From: a filamentous cyanobacterium ESFC-1
Lineage (GTDB): Bacteria; Cyanobacteriota; Cyanobacteriia; Cyanobacteriales; Spirulinaceae
Direction of reading: 5' to 3'
Length of the DNA: 64,000 bases
Assembly: GCA_000380225.1 (NCBI GenBank)
Contig: KB904821.1
Location: 2,440,657 to 2,504,656 of the forward strand
The notes under the pieces were generated by a model. It was given only the letters and a program-made list of their open reading frames with translations. It made no database searches and was not told where the DNA came from. Below are positions 54,350 through 63,564 of the stretch, one piece after another. Every line of letters starts with the position of its first letter. Position 1 is the stretch's first letter. A program made the position numbers and the translations under genes.

Positions 54350-55204
54350 ATGATGTCTCAAAATAAGACAGAAAGCCCGAATCATAACCCTGACTCAGAA
54401 TCCCTCGATCTTTCCCAATCTGAAGAAGTGGACATTGCGGCCAGAAGCAATCCAAGAGCCGCAATTCTTCACGAAGTCTTACGATTAGAAGGAGAAGAAG
54501 AACTCAATCGTAAAAATTTAGCCGTGGCTTGGTCGGGTTTAGCGGCAGGGTTATCAATGGGCTTTTCTTTGGTGGCAGAGGGGTTAATTCATGCTCACAT
54601 TCCGGCAGCAGAATGGCGACCTTTATTCAGTAGTTTAGGCTATACAGTGGGCTTTATTATTGTTGTTCTAGGTCGTCAACAACTCTACACAGAAACCACG
54701 TTAACGGCGGTTTTACCTTTGTTAAATCGATTTTCTGTAAATCAAACAATTAATGTGTTGAAATATTGGCTTATTGTGTTGAGTTCTAATTTAATAGGTA
54801 CGCTACTTTTTGCTTGGCTTATTGCTAAAACTGGCGTGTTTAGTTCAGCGACCCAAGAAGCCTTTTTAACCATTGGTTTAAGTGCAGCAGAAGGGGGATT
54901 TTGGCCAATTTTACTGAGAGCGTTTTTTGCCGGGTGGTTGATTGCTTTGATGACTTGGTTGTTACCCGGAGCGCAATCTTCGCGATTAAATATCATCATT
55001 ATTATTACTTACTTGGTCGCTTTGGCAAAATTGGCTCATATTATCGCAGGTTCTACTGAAGTTTTCTATGCCGTAATTGATGGTAGTTTGAATTGGGGGG
55101 ATTATGGGAGTTATATGTTACCTACTTTAATAGGTAATACGCTCGGTGGTGTGGGTTTGGTGGCTGCTCTTAATTTTGCTCAAGTCAATTCTGAAAAGGA
55201 ATAA
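54350..55204 (+). CDS. Formate/nitrite transporter (FNT) family protein
   Basis: 284 residues with a hydrophilic, charged N-terminus (about 55) and six membrane helices (AVAWSGLAAGLSMGFSLVAEGL, LGYTVGFIIVVLGRQQLYTETT, VLKYWLIVLSSNLIGTLLFAWL, ILLRAFFAGWLIALMTWLL, IITYLVALAKLAHIIAGSTEVFY, LPTLIGNTLGGVGLVAALN). The pore-type LxxAKLAHIIAGSTEVFY and NTLGG loops fit FNT channels for formate, nitrite or related small anions. No nitrate genes are adjacent. ATG at 54350, with a second at 54353. Confidence 0.88.
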   Translation: MMSQNKTESPNHNPDSESLDLSQSEEVDIAARSNPRAAILHEVLRLEGEEELNRKNLAVAWSGLAAGLSMGFSLVAEGLIHAHIPAAEWRPLFSSLGYTVGFIIVVLGRQQLYTETTLTAVLPLLNRFSVNQTINVLKYWLIVLSSNLIGTLLFAWLIAKTGVFSSATQEAFLTIGLSAAEGGFWPILLRAFFAGWLIALMTWLLPGAQSSRLNIIIIITYLVALAKLAHIIAGSTEVFYAVIDGSLNWGDYGSYMLPTLIGNTLGGVGLVAALNFAQVNSEKE

Positions 55205-55368
55205 ATTAACCGATTAAGAGACTATAATTGTGGGCGTTACTGCACCGCTAAGGGCGAGATTGGCGTTAAAATTGAGATGTTAGGATTCGTATTTTTACCC
55301 ATATTAATGCTATGTTAATTGCTCAAAAACAATAATGATGAGGAGTAGTGCCGCGACACACTTTAGAC

Positions 55369-55465
55369 GGTGGGTTACGGCGGATTGCGAGCATTGCAGT
55401 TACAGTAAGAGTCTTAGCCGCCTAACCCACCCTACATAAAGCCTCATTTTAGCTGTGTCACGACA
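55369..55465. repeat. GGTGGGTTACGGCGG inverted-repeat element, copy D
   Basis: Left arm GGTGGGTTACGGCGGA, right arm TAGCCGCCTAACCCACC, then TTTTAGCTGTGTCACGACA. Same layout as copies A to C. Confidence 0.85.
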
Positions 55466-55492
55466 GTAGGATGCGTTATGAACGCATCCTAC
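55466..55492. repeat. REP-like palindrome, perfect copy
   Basis: GTAGGATGCGTT-ATG-AACGCATCCTAC, perfect 12-bp arms. It lies directly after the copy D element. Confidence 0.85.
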
Positions 55493-55590
55493 ATAAGCTG
55501 TTACGCATTTAAACCGCCGATTCCATTGGCTGAACCCTTTGGTGAGCTTGGATCGAGGCAGACATTTAAAGGATTAACAGCTTATTGGTT

Positions 55591-55689
55591 ATGACTCTCG
55601 AAACTCGGTTGCGGATTAGTGTGGTAGCGCTGTTTGTGGATGCAGGAGAAGTGTTGTTACTGCATCAATTGACATCCTCCCCGCCGTAA
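55591..55689 (+). pseudogene. NUDIX hydrolase gene, 5' fragment interrupted by tnpB element
   Basis: ATG at 55591 opens a frame MTLETRLRISVVALFVDAG-EVLLLHQ, the first beta-strand region of a NUDIX hydrolase, which breaks off within the tnpB element end (stop at 55687-55689). The Nudix box itself is absent. Confidence 0.6.
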
Positions 55690-55705
55690 ACGGACGGGGA
55701 TTCCT
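55668..55705 (-). mobile_element. Right-end hairpin of the tnpB element (omega-RNA 3' region)
   Basis: TTGACATCCTCCCCGCCGTAAACGGACGGGGATTCC forms the hairpin CCCCG(C)CGT...ACGGGG just past the tnpB stop codon, typical of IS1341/IS605 right ends, from which the guide RNA scaffold is expected to end. The guide would be read from the adjacent sequence GATGCAGTAACAAC on the minus strand; the exact junction is not defined. Confidence 0.6.
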
Positions 55706-55710
55706 AAACC

Positions 55711-56883
55711 TCACGATTTAGGTTTCTGTTTCATAGCAGTCGCCTTCACAGACTTACTCTGTTCGGGTCTTACACTCGCTCCACAGACTGACACTGCGAG
55801 TCCCGCAGCCAAAATGTTTTTACTGGCGTTAACATCCCGGTCATGGCGAGTCCCACATTCAGGACATTCCCACTCTCGGACATTTAACGGCATTTTTGAG
55901 ACAATATGCCCACAATTACTACATCGCTTGGAACTAGGAAACCATCTATCGATTTCGATATAGGTTCTCCCATACCAACGACATTTATAGGCAAGTTGTC
56001 GCGTGATTTCACCCCAACTCGCATCCGCAATAACTTGTGCGAGTTTTCGGTTTTTAACCATGTTTTTTACTGCTAAATCCTCAACTACAATCGTTTGGTT
56101 TTCACGAACGAGTTGAGTCGTTAGCTTGTGTAGATGGTCTTTTCGCGTATCGGTAATCTGGGCGTGAATCCGAGCTACTTTTCTGCGGGCTTTCTCTCGA
56201 TTTTTTGACCCTTTTTCTTTGCGAGAAAGGTTTTTGTGCGCCCGTCTGAGTTTCCGATAATGTTTTTTGAGATGTTTGGGATTAGATACTTTATCGCCAT
56301 CACTGGTAGCAACTAAGCTATTAATCCCTAAATCAATGCCTATCGCTTTATCAGTTACGGGTAAAGGTTTGATTGTCGGGTCATCAAACCGGATTGAGAT
56401 GTGCCAACGTCGGGACGGATGTAATCTAACTGTTACGGTACTGGGTTCACAGCCTTCTGGGATTAGTCTTGACCAGCGAATATCTAAGGGTTCTTTACAT
56501 TTAGCTAAGTAGATTTGACCGTTTCTGTATTTAAACGCTGACTTGCTAAACTCAGCACTGCCTCCTTGGTGTTTTTTCTTGAAGTTAGGGTATTTAGTCC
56601 GTCCTGCCCAGAAATTGCTAAAAGCTGTTTGTAAATGTCTCAGTCCTTGCTGTAAAGGGACACAACTGACTTCATTTAAAAAGTCGAGTTCTTCCTCTTT
56701 CTTCCAAGCAGTAAGCATTGAGGAAGTTTGACTATAACCTACCCTTTCAGTGCGTTCGTACCAAGCTTGAGTTCGTTCATGGAGTGCTTTATTGTAGACC
56801 CATCTTACACAGCCCAAAGTGCGCCGCAGAAGCGACTCTTGCTCTGGAGTTGGATAGAATCGGTAAGAATAAGCTTTTTCCAT
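55711..56883 (-). CDS. tnpB: TnpB-type RNA-guided nuclease (IS1341/IS605 group)
   Basis: 390 residues with the full TnpB layout: N-terminal MEKAYSYRFYPTPEQ and RRTLGCVRWVYNKAL, then the RuvC-like catalytic residues Asp184 (IGIDLGINSL), Glu269 (IVVEDLAVKNM) and Asp350 (RHDRDVNASKNI), and the zinc motif Cys321, Cys324, Cys340, Cys343. All are intact, so it may be an active guided DNA nuclease that helps keep the element. There is no tnpA beside it, so the element is non-autonomous for transposition unless helped in trans. It sits inside a NUDIX gene. Confidence 0.92.
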   Translation of the reverse strand: MEKAYSYRFYPTPEQESLLRRTLGCVRWVYNKALHERTQAWYERTERVGYSQTSSMLTAWKKEEELDFLNEVSCVPLQQGLRHLQTAFSNFWAGRTKYPNFKKKHQGGSAEFSKSAFKYRNGQIYLAKCKEPLDIRWSRLIPEGCEPSTVTVRLHPSRRWHISIRFDDPTIKPLPVTDKAIGIDLGINSLVATSDGDKVSNPKHLKKHYRKLRRAHKNLSRKEKGSKNREKARRKVARIHAQITDTRKDHLHKLTTQLVRENQTIVVEDLAVKNMVKNRKLAQVIADASWGEITRQLAYKCRWYGRTYIEIDRWFPSSKRCSNCGHIVSKMPLNVREWECPECGTRHDRDVNASKNILAAGLAVSVCGASVRPEQSKSVKATAMKQKPKS

Positions 56884-56939
56884 GCTTTACATTATAGCGC
56901 AATCCCTGTAAAAGTAGTTCGGTGTTACGATTAAAGTCT

Positions 56940-57060
56940 AAAGCCGTCCTTCAAGCGCCGAGACCCCGCGTCGCCGTAAGACGAGCGACCCCGCGCCGCC
57001 GAAAGGCGCAAGGGAATGCGCGAGTAGCAAGGGAACGCTCGGCAAGACAGGACGGGGTTT
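56940..57060. mobile_element. Left end of the tnpB element
   Basis: AAAGCCGTCCTTCAAGCGCCGAG through ACAGGACGGGGTTT contains several nested inverted repeats (GCGCCGAGACCCCGCG, GGCGCAAGGGAA). A shorter, inverted copy of the same unit is at 63768-63857. Confidence 0.7.
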
Positions 57061-57065
57061 CAGAC

Positions 57066-57188
57066 CCAATTTTTCTTGATGACTATATGGGGATTCAGTG
57101 GTTAAATGTTAAACAATTAAAACGCGATCGCATCTCGACTCGGACTTGGAAAGCCTTACAAGCGGCGGGTTTTGATGTAGCGAGATAA
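57066..57188 (+). pseudogene. Probable NUDIX hydrolase 3' fragment
   Basis: After the element's left end an open frame reads PIFLDDYMGIQWLNVKQLKRD ... TWKALQAAGFDVAR then TAA. It looks like the end of a hydrolase that begins at 55591, with the middle (including the Nudix box) lost. Confidence 0.4.
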
Positions 57189-57215
57189 AATCAAGAATTG
57201 TTGCTTTTTTGAACT

Positions 57216-58643
57216 ATGCAAACTTCTCAATCCCCTGTTACTCGTCCGGCTTGGGCTGGCGCGATCGCGCAACCCGCCGTAGAATTCCCGTTAACCCCTC
57301 TCAATCTCCTTTCAGGTCAAATTCCTCAAAATCTGCGCGGGACGCTGTATCGTAACGGGCCAGGATGCTTGCAGCGCGGCGGTGAAAGGGTGGGTCATTG
57401 GTTTGATGGCGATGGCGGCATTTTGGGGGTACATTTTGGGGAGAAGGGGGCTACAGGGACTTATCGATTAGTCCAAACCGAGGGCTATCTGGCAGAGAAA
57501 GAAGCGGGAAAATTTCTCTTTCCCAACTATGGCATGAAAGCCCAGGGCCCGTTTTGGAATAATTGGCTGCGTCCGGTTAAAAATGCGGCGAATACGTCGG
57601 TTTTGGCTTTAGAAGATAAGCTTTTGGCGCTTTGGGAAGGGGGAAAGCCTCACGCCCTGGATTTGGAGAGTTTAGCAACGCTGGGGAAAGAGAATTTAGA
57701 CGGGTTGGAGTCGGGACAATCTTATTCTGCCCATCCCAAAGTCGATCCCCACACCGGGGAAATTTTTAACTTTGCGGTGGGGATTAACAGTCAGCTTTAT
57801 CTCTATAAAAGCGACGCAAGCGGTAGAATTATAAAGCAAGATAGTTTCAAGTTATCGGGATTGCCCCTGGTTCACGATTTTGTTTTGGCAGGGCGCTATT
57901 TAGTCTTTTTTGTGCCTCCGGTGCGGGTCAATTTAATCACCGCAGCTTTGGGGATTGATTCCTATAGCGATGCGATGGACTGGAAACCCCAGTTAGGGAC
58001 GCAGATTTTAGTTTTTGATAAAGAAACCCTGCAATTAATTAGTCGTAGCGAGGCTGAAGCCTGGTATCAGTGGCATCATGCGAATGGGTATGAAAGAGAA
58101 ACCGGGGAAATTGTGGTGGAAATGGTTGCGTTTCCCGATTTTAGTACCAATCAGTATCTCAAGGAAGTGGCAAGGGGCAAAACCGAAACTTATGCCAAGG
58201 GAACATTATGGCGGGTGGTTCTCGATCCGCAAACGGGTAAAGTAATATCAAGAGAACAACTGTGCGATCGCAGCAGTGAATTTCCGATGGTTGAATCTTC
58301 CCTGACCGGACAGCCTTGGCGCTATACTTATCTTTGTGTCCATCGGGAAAACGCCGATCTGCGTCGGGAATTGGTTGGCGCGATCGCGAGTTTTGACCGC
58401 GAAACCGGAAAGCTGACGGTAGCGGATATGGGGGAAAATCGCTATCCTAGCGAACCGATTTATGTGGCAAACGGCGAAGATTCTGGCTGGCTGCTAACGG
58501 TGGTGTATGATGGCAACATTCAGCGCAGCGAAGTCTGGATTTACGATCGCGAAACCCTCAATGATGCTCCAATTTGCCGTTTAGAATTACCGCAAATCGT
58601 CCCTCTGAGTTTCCACGGCACATTTTCCCCTCAGAATCGTTAA
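57216..58643 (+). CDS. Carotenoid oxygenase (apocarotenoid cleavage, RPE65/ACO family)
   Basis: 475 residues. Family motifs: LRGTLYRNGPGCLQRGGERVGHWFDGDGG near the start and the four iron-binding His residues in YSAHPKVD (about 172), LVHDFVLAG (about 221), WHHANGY (about 290) and SFHGTF (about 470). Fe(II)-dependent cleavage of carotenoids or apocarotenals to retinal-type products. Cytosolic/membrane-associated. Start ATG 57216; it precedes the amidase by 82 nt. Confidence 0.92.
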   Translation: MQTSQSPVTRPAWAGAIAQPAVEFPLTPLNLLSGQIPQNLRGTLYRNGPGCLQRGGERVGHWFDGDGGILGVHFGEKGATGTYRLVQTEGYLAEKEAGKFLFPNYGMKAQGPFWNNWLRPVKNAANTSVLALEDKLLALWEGGKPHALDLESLATLGKENLDGLESGQSYSAHPKVDPHTGEIFNFAVGINSQLYLYKSDASGRIIKQDSFKLSGLPLVHDFVLAGRYLVFFVPPVRVNLITAALGIDSYSDAMDWKPQLGTQILVFDKETLQLISRSEAEAWYQWHHANGYERETGEIVVEMVAFPDFSTNQYLKEVARGKTETYAKGTLWRVVLDPQTGKVISREQLCDRSSEFPMVESSLTGQPWRYTYLCVHRENADLRRELVGAIASFDRETGKLTVADMGENRYPSEPIYVANGEDSGWLLTVVYDGNIQRSEVWIYDRETLNDAPICRLELPQIVPLSFHGTFSPQNR

Positions 58644-58725
58644 TTTGCACTCAATCAACGATAAGTTATTCTAGATTGGGCATAGTGCCAAAATAACGAT
58701 CCAGGTCGCAAGGAAACGAGATTTC

Positions 58726-60072
58726 ATGGGTAGAATTTTCATTTCAGCCGGACACGGTGGCTTCGAGGGGGGACGACGAGACCCAGGTGCAGTGGCAGGA
58801 GGAACAACCGAAGCCCAGCAAATGATATTGTTACGGGATTTAATAGTTCCCGATTTGCGATCGCGGGGCTTTGAAGTCTTTTCCGTCCCCGACGATCTCA
58901 GTTTGCGACAAAGCATTGCTTGGATCAATACTAGAGCGAAGTCAGGGGATGTCGCGATCGAAATTCACGCCGATGCTTTCTCCAGTCCCAGTGCAAGGGG
59001 GGCTACTGCTTTTTATATCGCAGGCAATAGCGAACGGAAAAAACACGCCGAATTAATTTTACTTTCATTATTGCGTCAGTTGCCCCAACTGCCCAATCGC
59101 GGTGCAAAACCCGACACCGCAACCGGAGTCGGCAGTTTAGGCTTTTGTCGCCAAATTATTATCCCTTCAATTTTGCTTGAAGTGGGCTTTTTGACCAATC
59201 CCGAAGACCGGGCTTTGATTACAAATCGCCGTCGCGACATTGCCCAAGGAGTGGCTAACGGCTTGGCCGCTTGGTCGCGGGATGTTTCCGGAAGCGGGCC
59301 AATTGAACCGGATTATCCCGTTATCAACATCCGCCTTAACAACCAAAACTACGAAGAACAAGGCATTTTAGTCAACAGCAACTCTTACATTCCCATCGAC
59401 CTTGTAGACCGTTTGGGCGTTGATTTGACCCAAGACCCCACCGTGCGTTTATTTTCCCATAAAGGGATTGTGTATGTAAAAGCCGTGGAGTTGCGAGATT
59501 ACAACGTTTCTGTTTCCTGGGACAATGCCAATCGGGCCGTTGTCTTGAAAACCAATCTGCAAATCTGTCCCGGTCAATTCGACCGCATTATGAGTCACGG
59601 CAACACCTCCGAGGTACAGATGCAGATGTTCCTCAAAAACAACAACGAAAACGCCCTCAAAGACTTTCCCGATTTACCGAAACTGTATCGCGAAGAAGCA
59701 GCCATCGAAGGGGTAGACTACGACATCGCGTTTTGTCAGATGTGCCTCGATACCAACTTTCTCCGCTTTGATGGTTTGGTCAACGCCTCGCAAAATAACT
59801 TTTCGGGACTGGGTGCGATTGGCGGCGGCATTAGTGGGGCAAGTTTCCCCAGTGCTAGAATCGGGGTGCGGGCGCAGATTCAACACCTCAAAGCCTATGC
59901 CAGTTTAGAGCCTTTAGTCCAAGAAGTGGTCGATCCTCGTTTCCGCTTCGTAACTCGCGGTATTGCCCCCCTCGTCGAACAATTATCCGGTCGTTGGGCG
60001 GCTGACCCCCAATATGGTCAAAAGATTTTGGCGATTTTGCGCCGTTTATACGAGTCGGCTAATTTGTTGTAG
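58726..60072 (+). CDS. N-acetylmuramoyl-L-alanine amidase with C-terminal extension
   Basis: 448 residues. Residues 1-190 are Amidase_3: ISAGHGGFEGG (zinc His), GGTTEAQQM (zinc Glu), IEIHADAFSS (zinc His) and SILLEVGFLTNPEDR (catalytic Glu). The remaining 250 residues have copper-amine-oxidase-N-like segments (VNSNSYIPIDLVDRLG) and a helical region (TNFLRFDGLVNASQNNFSGLGAIGGG) that resembles a glucosaminidase-like/lysozyme-like fragment. No signal peptide is evident, so export is unclear. It would cleave the amide bond between MurNAc and L-Ala. Confidence 0.85.
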   Translation: MGRIFISAGHGGFEGGRRDPGAVAGGTTEAQQMILLRDLIVPDLRSRGFEVFSVPDDLSLRQSIAWINTRAKSGDVAIEIHADAFSSPSARGATAFYIAGNSERKKHAELILLSLLRQLPQLPNRGAKPDTATGVGSLGFCRQIIIPSILLEVGFLTNPEDRALITNRRRDIAQGVANGLAAWSRDVSGSGPIEPDYPVINIRLNNQNYEEQGILVNSNSYIPIDLVDRLGVDLTQDPTVRLFSHKGIVYVKAVELRDYNVSVSWDNANRAVVLKTNLQICPGQFDRIMSHGNTSEVQMQMFLKNNNENALKDFPDLPKLYREEAAIEGVDYDIAFCQMCLDTNFLRFDGLVNASQNNFSGLGAIGGGISGASFPSARIGVRAQIQHLKAYASLEPLVQEVVDPRFRFVTRGIAPLVEQLSGRWAADPQYGQKILAILRRLYESANLL

Positions 60073-60177
60073 TGATTTGTCCTTTGTCTTTTGTCCTTTG
60101 TCCTTGGTTGGGATGGGAGGAATGGGGAATTGCTGCTTGACTTGGATTTTAAGCAAACAACAAATGACCAATGACCA

Positions 60178-61362
60178 ATGACAAACAACAAAAAGCCTCG
60201 CGTTGCTTGGTTACTGACCCACCGCATTCAATACTTTGTGAATCTCCTCGATGAGTTGCAGCAGCGAGATAATGTGGAGGTGTTGGCGGTGTATGCCCAT
60301 GAAACCCAATCTTTTCGCGATCGCGGCTTTGGGTTAAATATAAATTGGGACAACCGCGAAAAAACCGGATTTGCCGAGAAACTGCTGCCCGATTCAGCCC
60401 AACGCACTTACGGGCCGTTTCTTAACAGTCGCAGTCGCGAGTTAGGCAAGGTTTTAGACGGGTTTCAGCCGGATTTTATCTATCTCAACGGCTACACCCA
60501 CGCCATTTCCATTCAGGGTTGGCGTTGGGCAGATCGCCATAATGTCCCGTTTGCGATACGCTGCGATGGGGATACCCTCACCGAAAAGGTGGCTTGGAAG
60601 TCGGCGATTCGTCGCAAACTGGTCAGCGTTATGACTGGGGATGCTTATCGCGTCACCCATCAAGGCCGGGAAAATAAGAAGTTTTGGCAGGAAAACGGCG
60701 CAAGGTCGGAACAATTAATCTGGACTCCCTGCGTGTCGGATTCTGAGGTATTCCGCGTTAAAGCCTTTGAGAATGAGGCAGAGAAGCAAAAATTCCGCCA
60801 AGCCCACGAAGCCGGGGAAAATGAGGTGGTTTTCGTGGTTTCGGGCAAACTGATTCCCCGCAAACGCCCCGCCGATGCGATTAAGGCGATCGCCTCATAT
60901 CGCGATTTACCCCTGCGTTTATGGATTTTAGGATCGGGGGAACTAGAGGCAGAATTAAAAGCCTTGGCGACCCAATTACAGGTGGCTGACAGAATATATT
61001 GGTGGGGTTTCCGCAACCAAAGCGAAATCCCCAAGATTCTACAAGCGGCGGATGTGTTGCTGCATCCCTCTCAAGCAGACCCCTGGCCGTATTCGATTCT
61101 GGATGGGGCGATTTCGGGGTTGGCGTTGCTATTGTCGGACAAAACCGGGTCTTATCCCGACTGGATGGCTGACCCTCCGGCGGGGAAAGCCTTTGCTTGC
61201 GGGGATATCGACGATCTGAGTCGTTGTCTTCAAGAAATGGTGCGCGATCGCGACCAACTCCAAGCCTATCAAAATGCAGCCCAGACGCGATCGCACGAAT
61301 ACACAGAAAGTAACTTTTGTCAAATCTTTGAAGACATGGTTTTTTCAGTTGTCAGCTTCTAA
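60178..61362 (+). CDS. Glycosyltransferase family 4 (GT-B)
   Basis: 394 residues. The N-terminal half (RVAWLLTHRIQYFVNLLDEL) and GFQPDFIYLNGYTHAISIQGWR are the acceptor domain; the C-terminal half has VFVVSGKLIPRKRPADAIKAI, LRLWILGSGELEAELKAL, VADRIYWWGFRNQSEIPKILQAADVLLHPS and DPWPYSILDGAISGLALLLS, the GT4 donor site. It lacks the usual E-x7-E exactly but the position is kept. The start is ATG 60178, inside a heptamer array. Likely cell-surface polysaccharide synthesis; substrate unknown. Confidence 0.85.
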   Translation: MTNNKKPRVAWLLTHRIQYFVNLLDELQQRDNVEVLAVYAHETQSFRDRGFGLNINWDNREKTGFAEKLLPDSAQRTYGPFLNSRSRELGKVLDGFQPDFIYLNGYTHAISIQGWRWADRHNVPFAIRCDGDTLTEKVAWKSAIRRKLVSVMTGDAYRVTHQGRENKKFWQENGARSEQLIWTPCVSDSEVFRVKAFENEAEKQKFRQAHEAGENEVVFVVSGKLIPRKRPADAIKAIASYRDLPLRLWILGSGELEAELKALATQLQVADRIYWWGFRNQSEIPKILQAADVLLHPSQADPWPYSILDGAISGLALLLSDKTGSYPDWMADPPAGKAFACGDIDDLSRCLQEMVRDRDQLQAYQNAAQTRSHEYTESNFCQIFEDMVFSVVSF

Positions 61363-61376
61363 GGGGCAGTAGACTT

Positions 61377-61492
61377 GTAGGGGCGGGGTTTCCCCGTCCA
61401 ATAACCAACAACAAACAACCAATAACCAACAACCAACAACAAAGGACAAAGGACAAAGGACAAAGGACAAAGGACAAAGGACAAATGACTAA
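61377..61492. repeat. GTAGGGGCGGGG hairpin and heptamer array ACCAACA / ACAAAGG
   Basis: Hairpin GTAGGGGCGGGG-TTT-CCCCGTCC at 61377-61399, then ACCAACA, ACAAACA, ACCAATA and six or seven AGGACAA (ACAAAGG) units, all at 7-bp period. Confidence 0.9.
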
Positions 61493-63528
61493 TAACTAAC
61501 CAACGTATAAACCTTCCCTTCCCACGGAAAAATCGGTTCGCGGCCAGCCCGTTCGGATGATACCAAACGGTCTTGGGTCACTTCGTACCAACGCTTACCT
61601 TCTGGGGTTTTCGGCCAGTTGGGAATCACATACTCGGCAGACTCACTTAATGGTTCTGGGGTGCAGTAATCTGAGAAATTGGCAACGACAACCACCGTAT
61701 CATCCCCGAAACCGCGTCGCCAGACCAAAACCCGCTTGCCTTGGTTGTAATCGGCGTGGAGGAAGTTGGTATCGTTGACGGCCAGGGCTTTAGAATTGAC
61801 GCGAAACCGAATCAAGCGGGAAACATATTCAAATGTGCGTTGTCGCCAAGCATCTTTGAGGCGATGATAGTTAACCGGATCGATATGACGGCGATCGCCA
61901 TAATCTTCATCTCGCTCAAATTCCTGCGCGTCGCCAAACTCATCTCCGGCTAAAATCAGGGGAATCCCTACCGCCGTCAGCAAACAAACCATGGCCAGTT
62001 TGATGCGGGCTTCGATGGCTGCTTCGTCGGTAATGCCATTATTAATCAAGTAATTGTAGAATCTTTCGTTGCCAAAACCGCCGACATCGTGGGCTGTGAT
62101 GTAATTAATGGCTTGTGTGCCGTCTGTATAGCCTAGGAAGCAGCAATCAATCAGTTTGCGGACACTCCACTCAAAACTGCGATCGCCCACGGCATTTTTG
62201 CCTAAAATGACCTGACGCAGAATTTGTCTGAATTTGTCATTCCACAAGCCGTTAATGCGATTTTGGTGAATTAAACGCACCGGAACGCTGGCTTCAGTTG
62301 CCACAACGAGGAAATCGTCGTCCCTCGCATCACAAACGGCTAAACTGTTTTTTTCGGGATTACACCACCACTCTCGCGCCATTTCGGTGATTTCTTGCAC
62401 AAAATCGTGGTTGCCAATATTGTTAATACTGTTGAAGTGTAACCCACTCACCCCGTAAGCTTCGAGCCAGTGGAGGAGATAAAGTTTAAGATATTCGCGG
62501 GCTGGCACAAACCACGCTTTTTCTCCGGTAAAGGGATGATAGCCTTCGACCCAGTAATTGTACTTGAATAAATCGCCGCCAAAGCCTTCACGGTTTTCTT
62601 GTTCGGGATCGCCTGTCCCCCACTGTACAAAAAAGTCCATGAAGTTAATATGACGATAGGGATTTTCTTGGGCAAAGGCGATCGCCATATCCAAGAAAAA
62701 GCGAATCCCCAGTTGTTGACACAAATCTGCCAAGCGGGCCACATCACTGGCTGCGGTAGGGACATCCTCGCGATCGCTATAGCCCAAGGAAAAATCGGCA
62801 GCAAAATAGTGACTTGTCCCGTAGCCCCAATTATCGGGGTCTTCGCTATCGGCGATCGGTAACAATTCTAAAGCATTAATGCCCAATTTCGCTAAATAGG
62901 CTTTTTCTGACTTTAATTGTTCGATTTTGGCCAAATGAGGCGACTTGATTTCGCGATCGCACAAAAACAAAACATCCCGAAACGTCCCTTCTTGTAAAAT
63001 CGTTTCTCCAGTTTCAGTGGTTTCTGGCCAGCGCGTGGGTAACTTATAAACTACAATCTGATTATTCGCGGCTAAGGTTGCAGCGCGATCGCGAGACGGT
63101 TCAAACACCCGACCACTGGGATCGCAGGGAATCAACTGGCGATCGCGATATAAAATCACACTGGCAGGCTGAGGCTTACCTTGTTCGGGTTGTAGCTTAA
63201 CCGGCCCATAAAACCGTCGATCCACCGTCCAAGCAAAGGGATCGGTACAATAACGAACTTGACTGTATTCGTTGTACGGATCAGTGTCGGGAACTTTAAA
63301 CCAATACCAATACACCTGACCGTCTTTTAAATTACAATCCTGTGCCGCGATCGTCCACAACTCCGGAAACTGGAGAGAACATTTTAAGGGAATCTCTTGG
63401 AAATTAACATAAATTTCGGATTGTTCTGGGTCAATCGTACCAATATATAATCGAGGAGCCGGTTTCGTTGCTCCTGGTCGCCATAGCACAAAATGGGTCT
63501 GCTTCTCAATAAAAAGTTTAGGAGTCAT
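61489..63528 (-). CDS. GH13 alpha-amylase-family protein with substituted nucleophile
   Basis: About 680 residues from ATG 63528; an ATG at 63564 (MWKTNPTVLN) is also possible. An N-terminal CBM48-like domain (WRPGATKPAPRLYIG ... VYWYWFKVP) precedes a GH13 barrel: LELLPIADSEDPDNWGYGTSHYFA, FFLDMAIAF, GVSGLHFNSINNIGN, VVATEASVP, INYITAHDVGG, LILAGDEFGD. Where family members read G-F-R-L/F-D with the nucleophile Asp, this reads G-L-H-F-N (Asn near residue 378 of the longer form) while Glu and the last Asp region remain. It resembles branching/trehalohydrolase-type GH13 proteins. Activity may be lost or altered. Confidence 0.8.
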   Translation of the reverse strand: MTPKLFIEKQTHFVLWRPGATKPAPRLYIGTIDPEQSEIYVNFQEIPLKCSLQFPELWTIAAQDCNLKDGQVYWYWFKVPDTDPYNEYSQVRYCTDPFAWTVDRRFYGPVKLQPEQGKPQPASVILYRDRQLIPCDPSGRVFEPSRDRAATLAANNQIVVYKLPTRWPETTETGETILQEGTFRDVLFLCDREIKSPHLAKIEQLKSEKAYLAKLGINALELLPIADSEDPDNWGYGTSHYFAADFSLGYSDREDVPTAASDVARLADLCQQLGIRFFLDMAIAFAQENPYRHINFMDFFVQWGTGDPEQENREGFGGDLFKYNYWVEGYHPFTGEKAWFVPAREYLKLYLLHWLEAYGVSGLHFNSINNIGNHDFVQEITEMAREWWCNPEKNSLAVCDARDDDFLVVATEASVPVRLIHQNRINGLWNDKFRQILRQVILGKNAVGDRSFEWSVRKLIDCCFLGYTDGTQAINYITAHDVGGFGNERFYNYLINNGITDEAAIEARIKLAMVCLLTAVGIPLILAGDEFGDAQEFERDEDYGDRRHIDPVNYHRLKDAWRQRTFEYVSRLIRFRVNSKALAVNDTNFLHADYNQGKRVLVWRRGFGDDTVVVVANFSDYCTPEPLSESAEYVIPNWPKTPEGKRWYEVTQDRLVSSERAGREPIFPWEGKVYTLVSY

Positions 63529-63564
63529 ATCATCATTCAATACCGTAGGGTTAGTTTTCCACAA

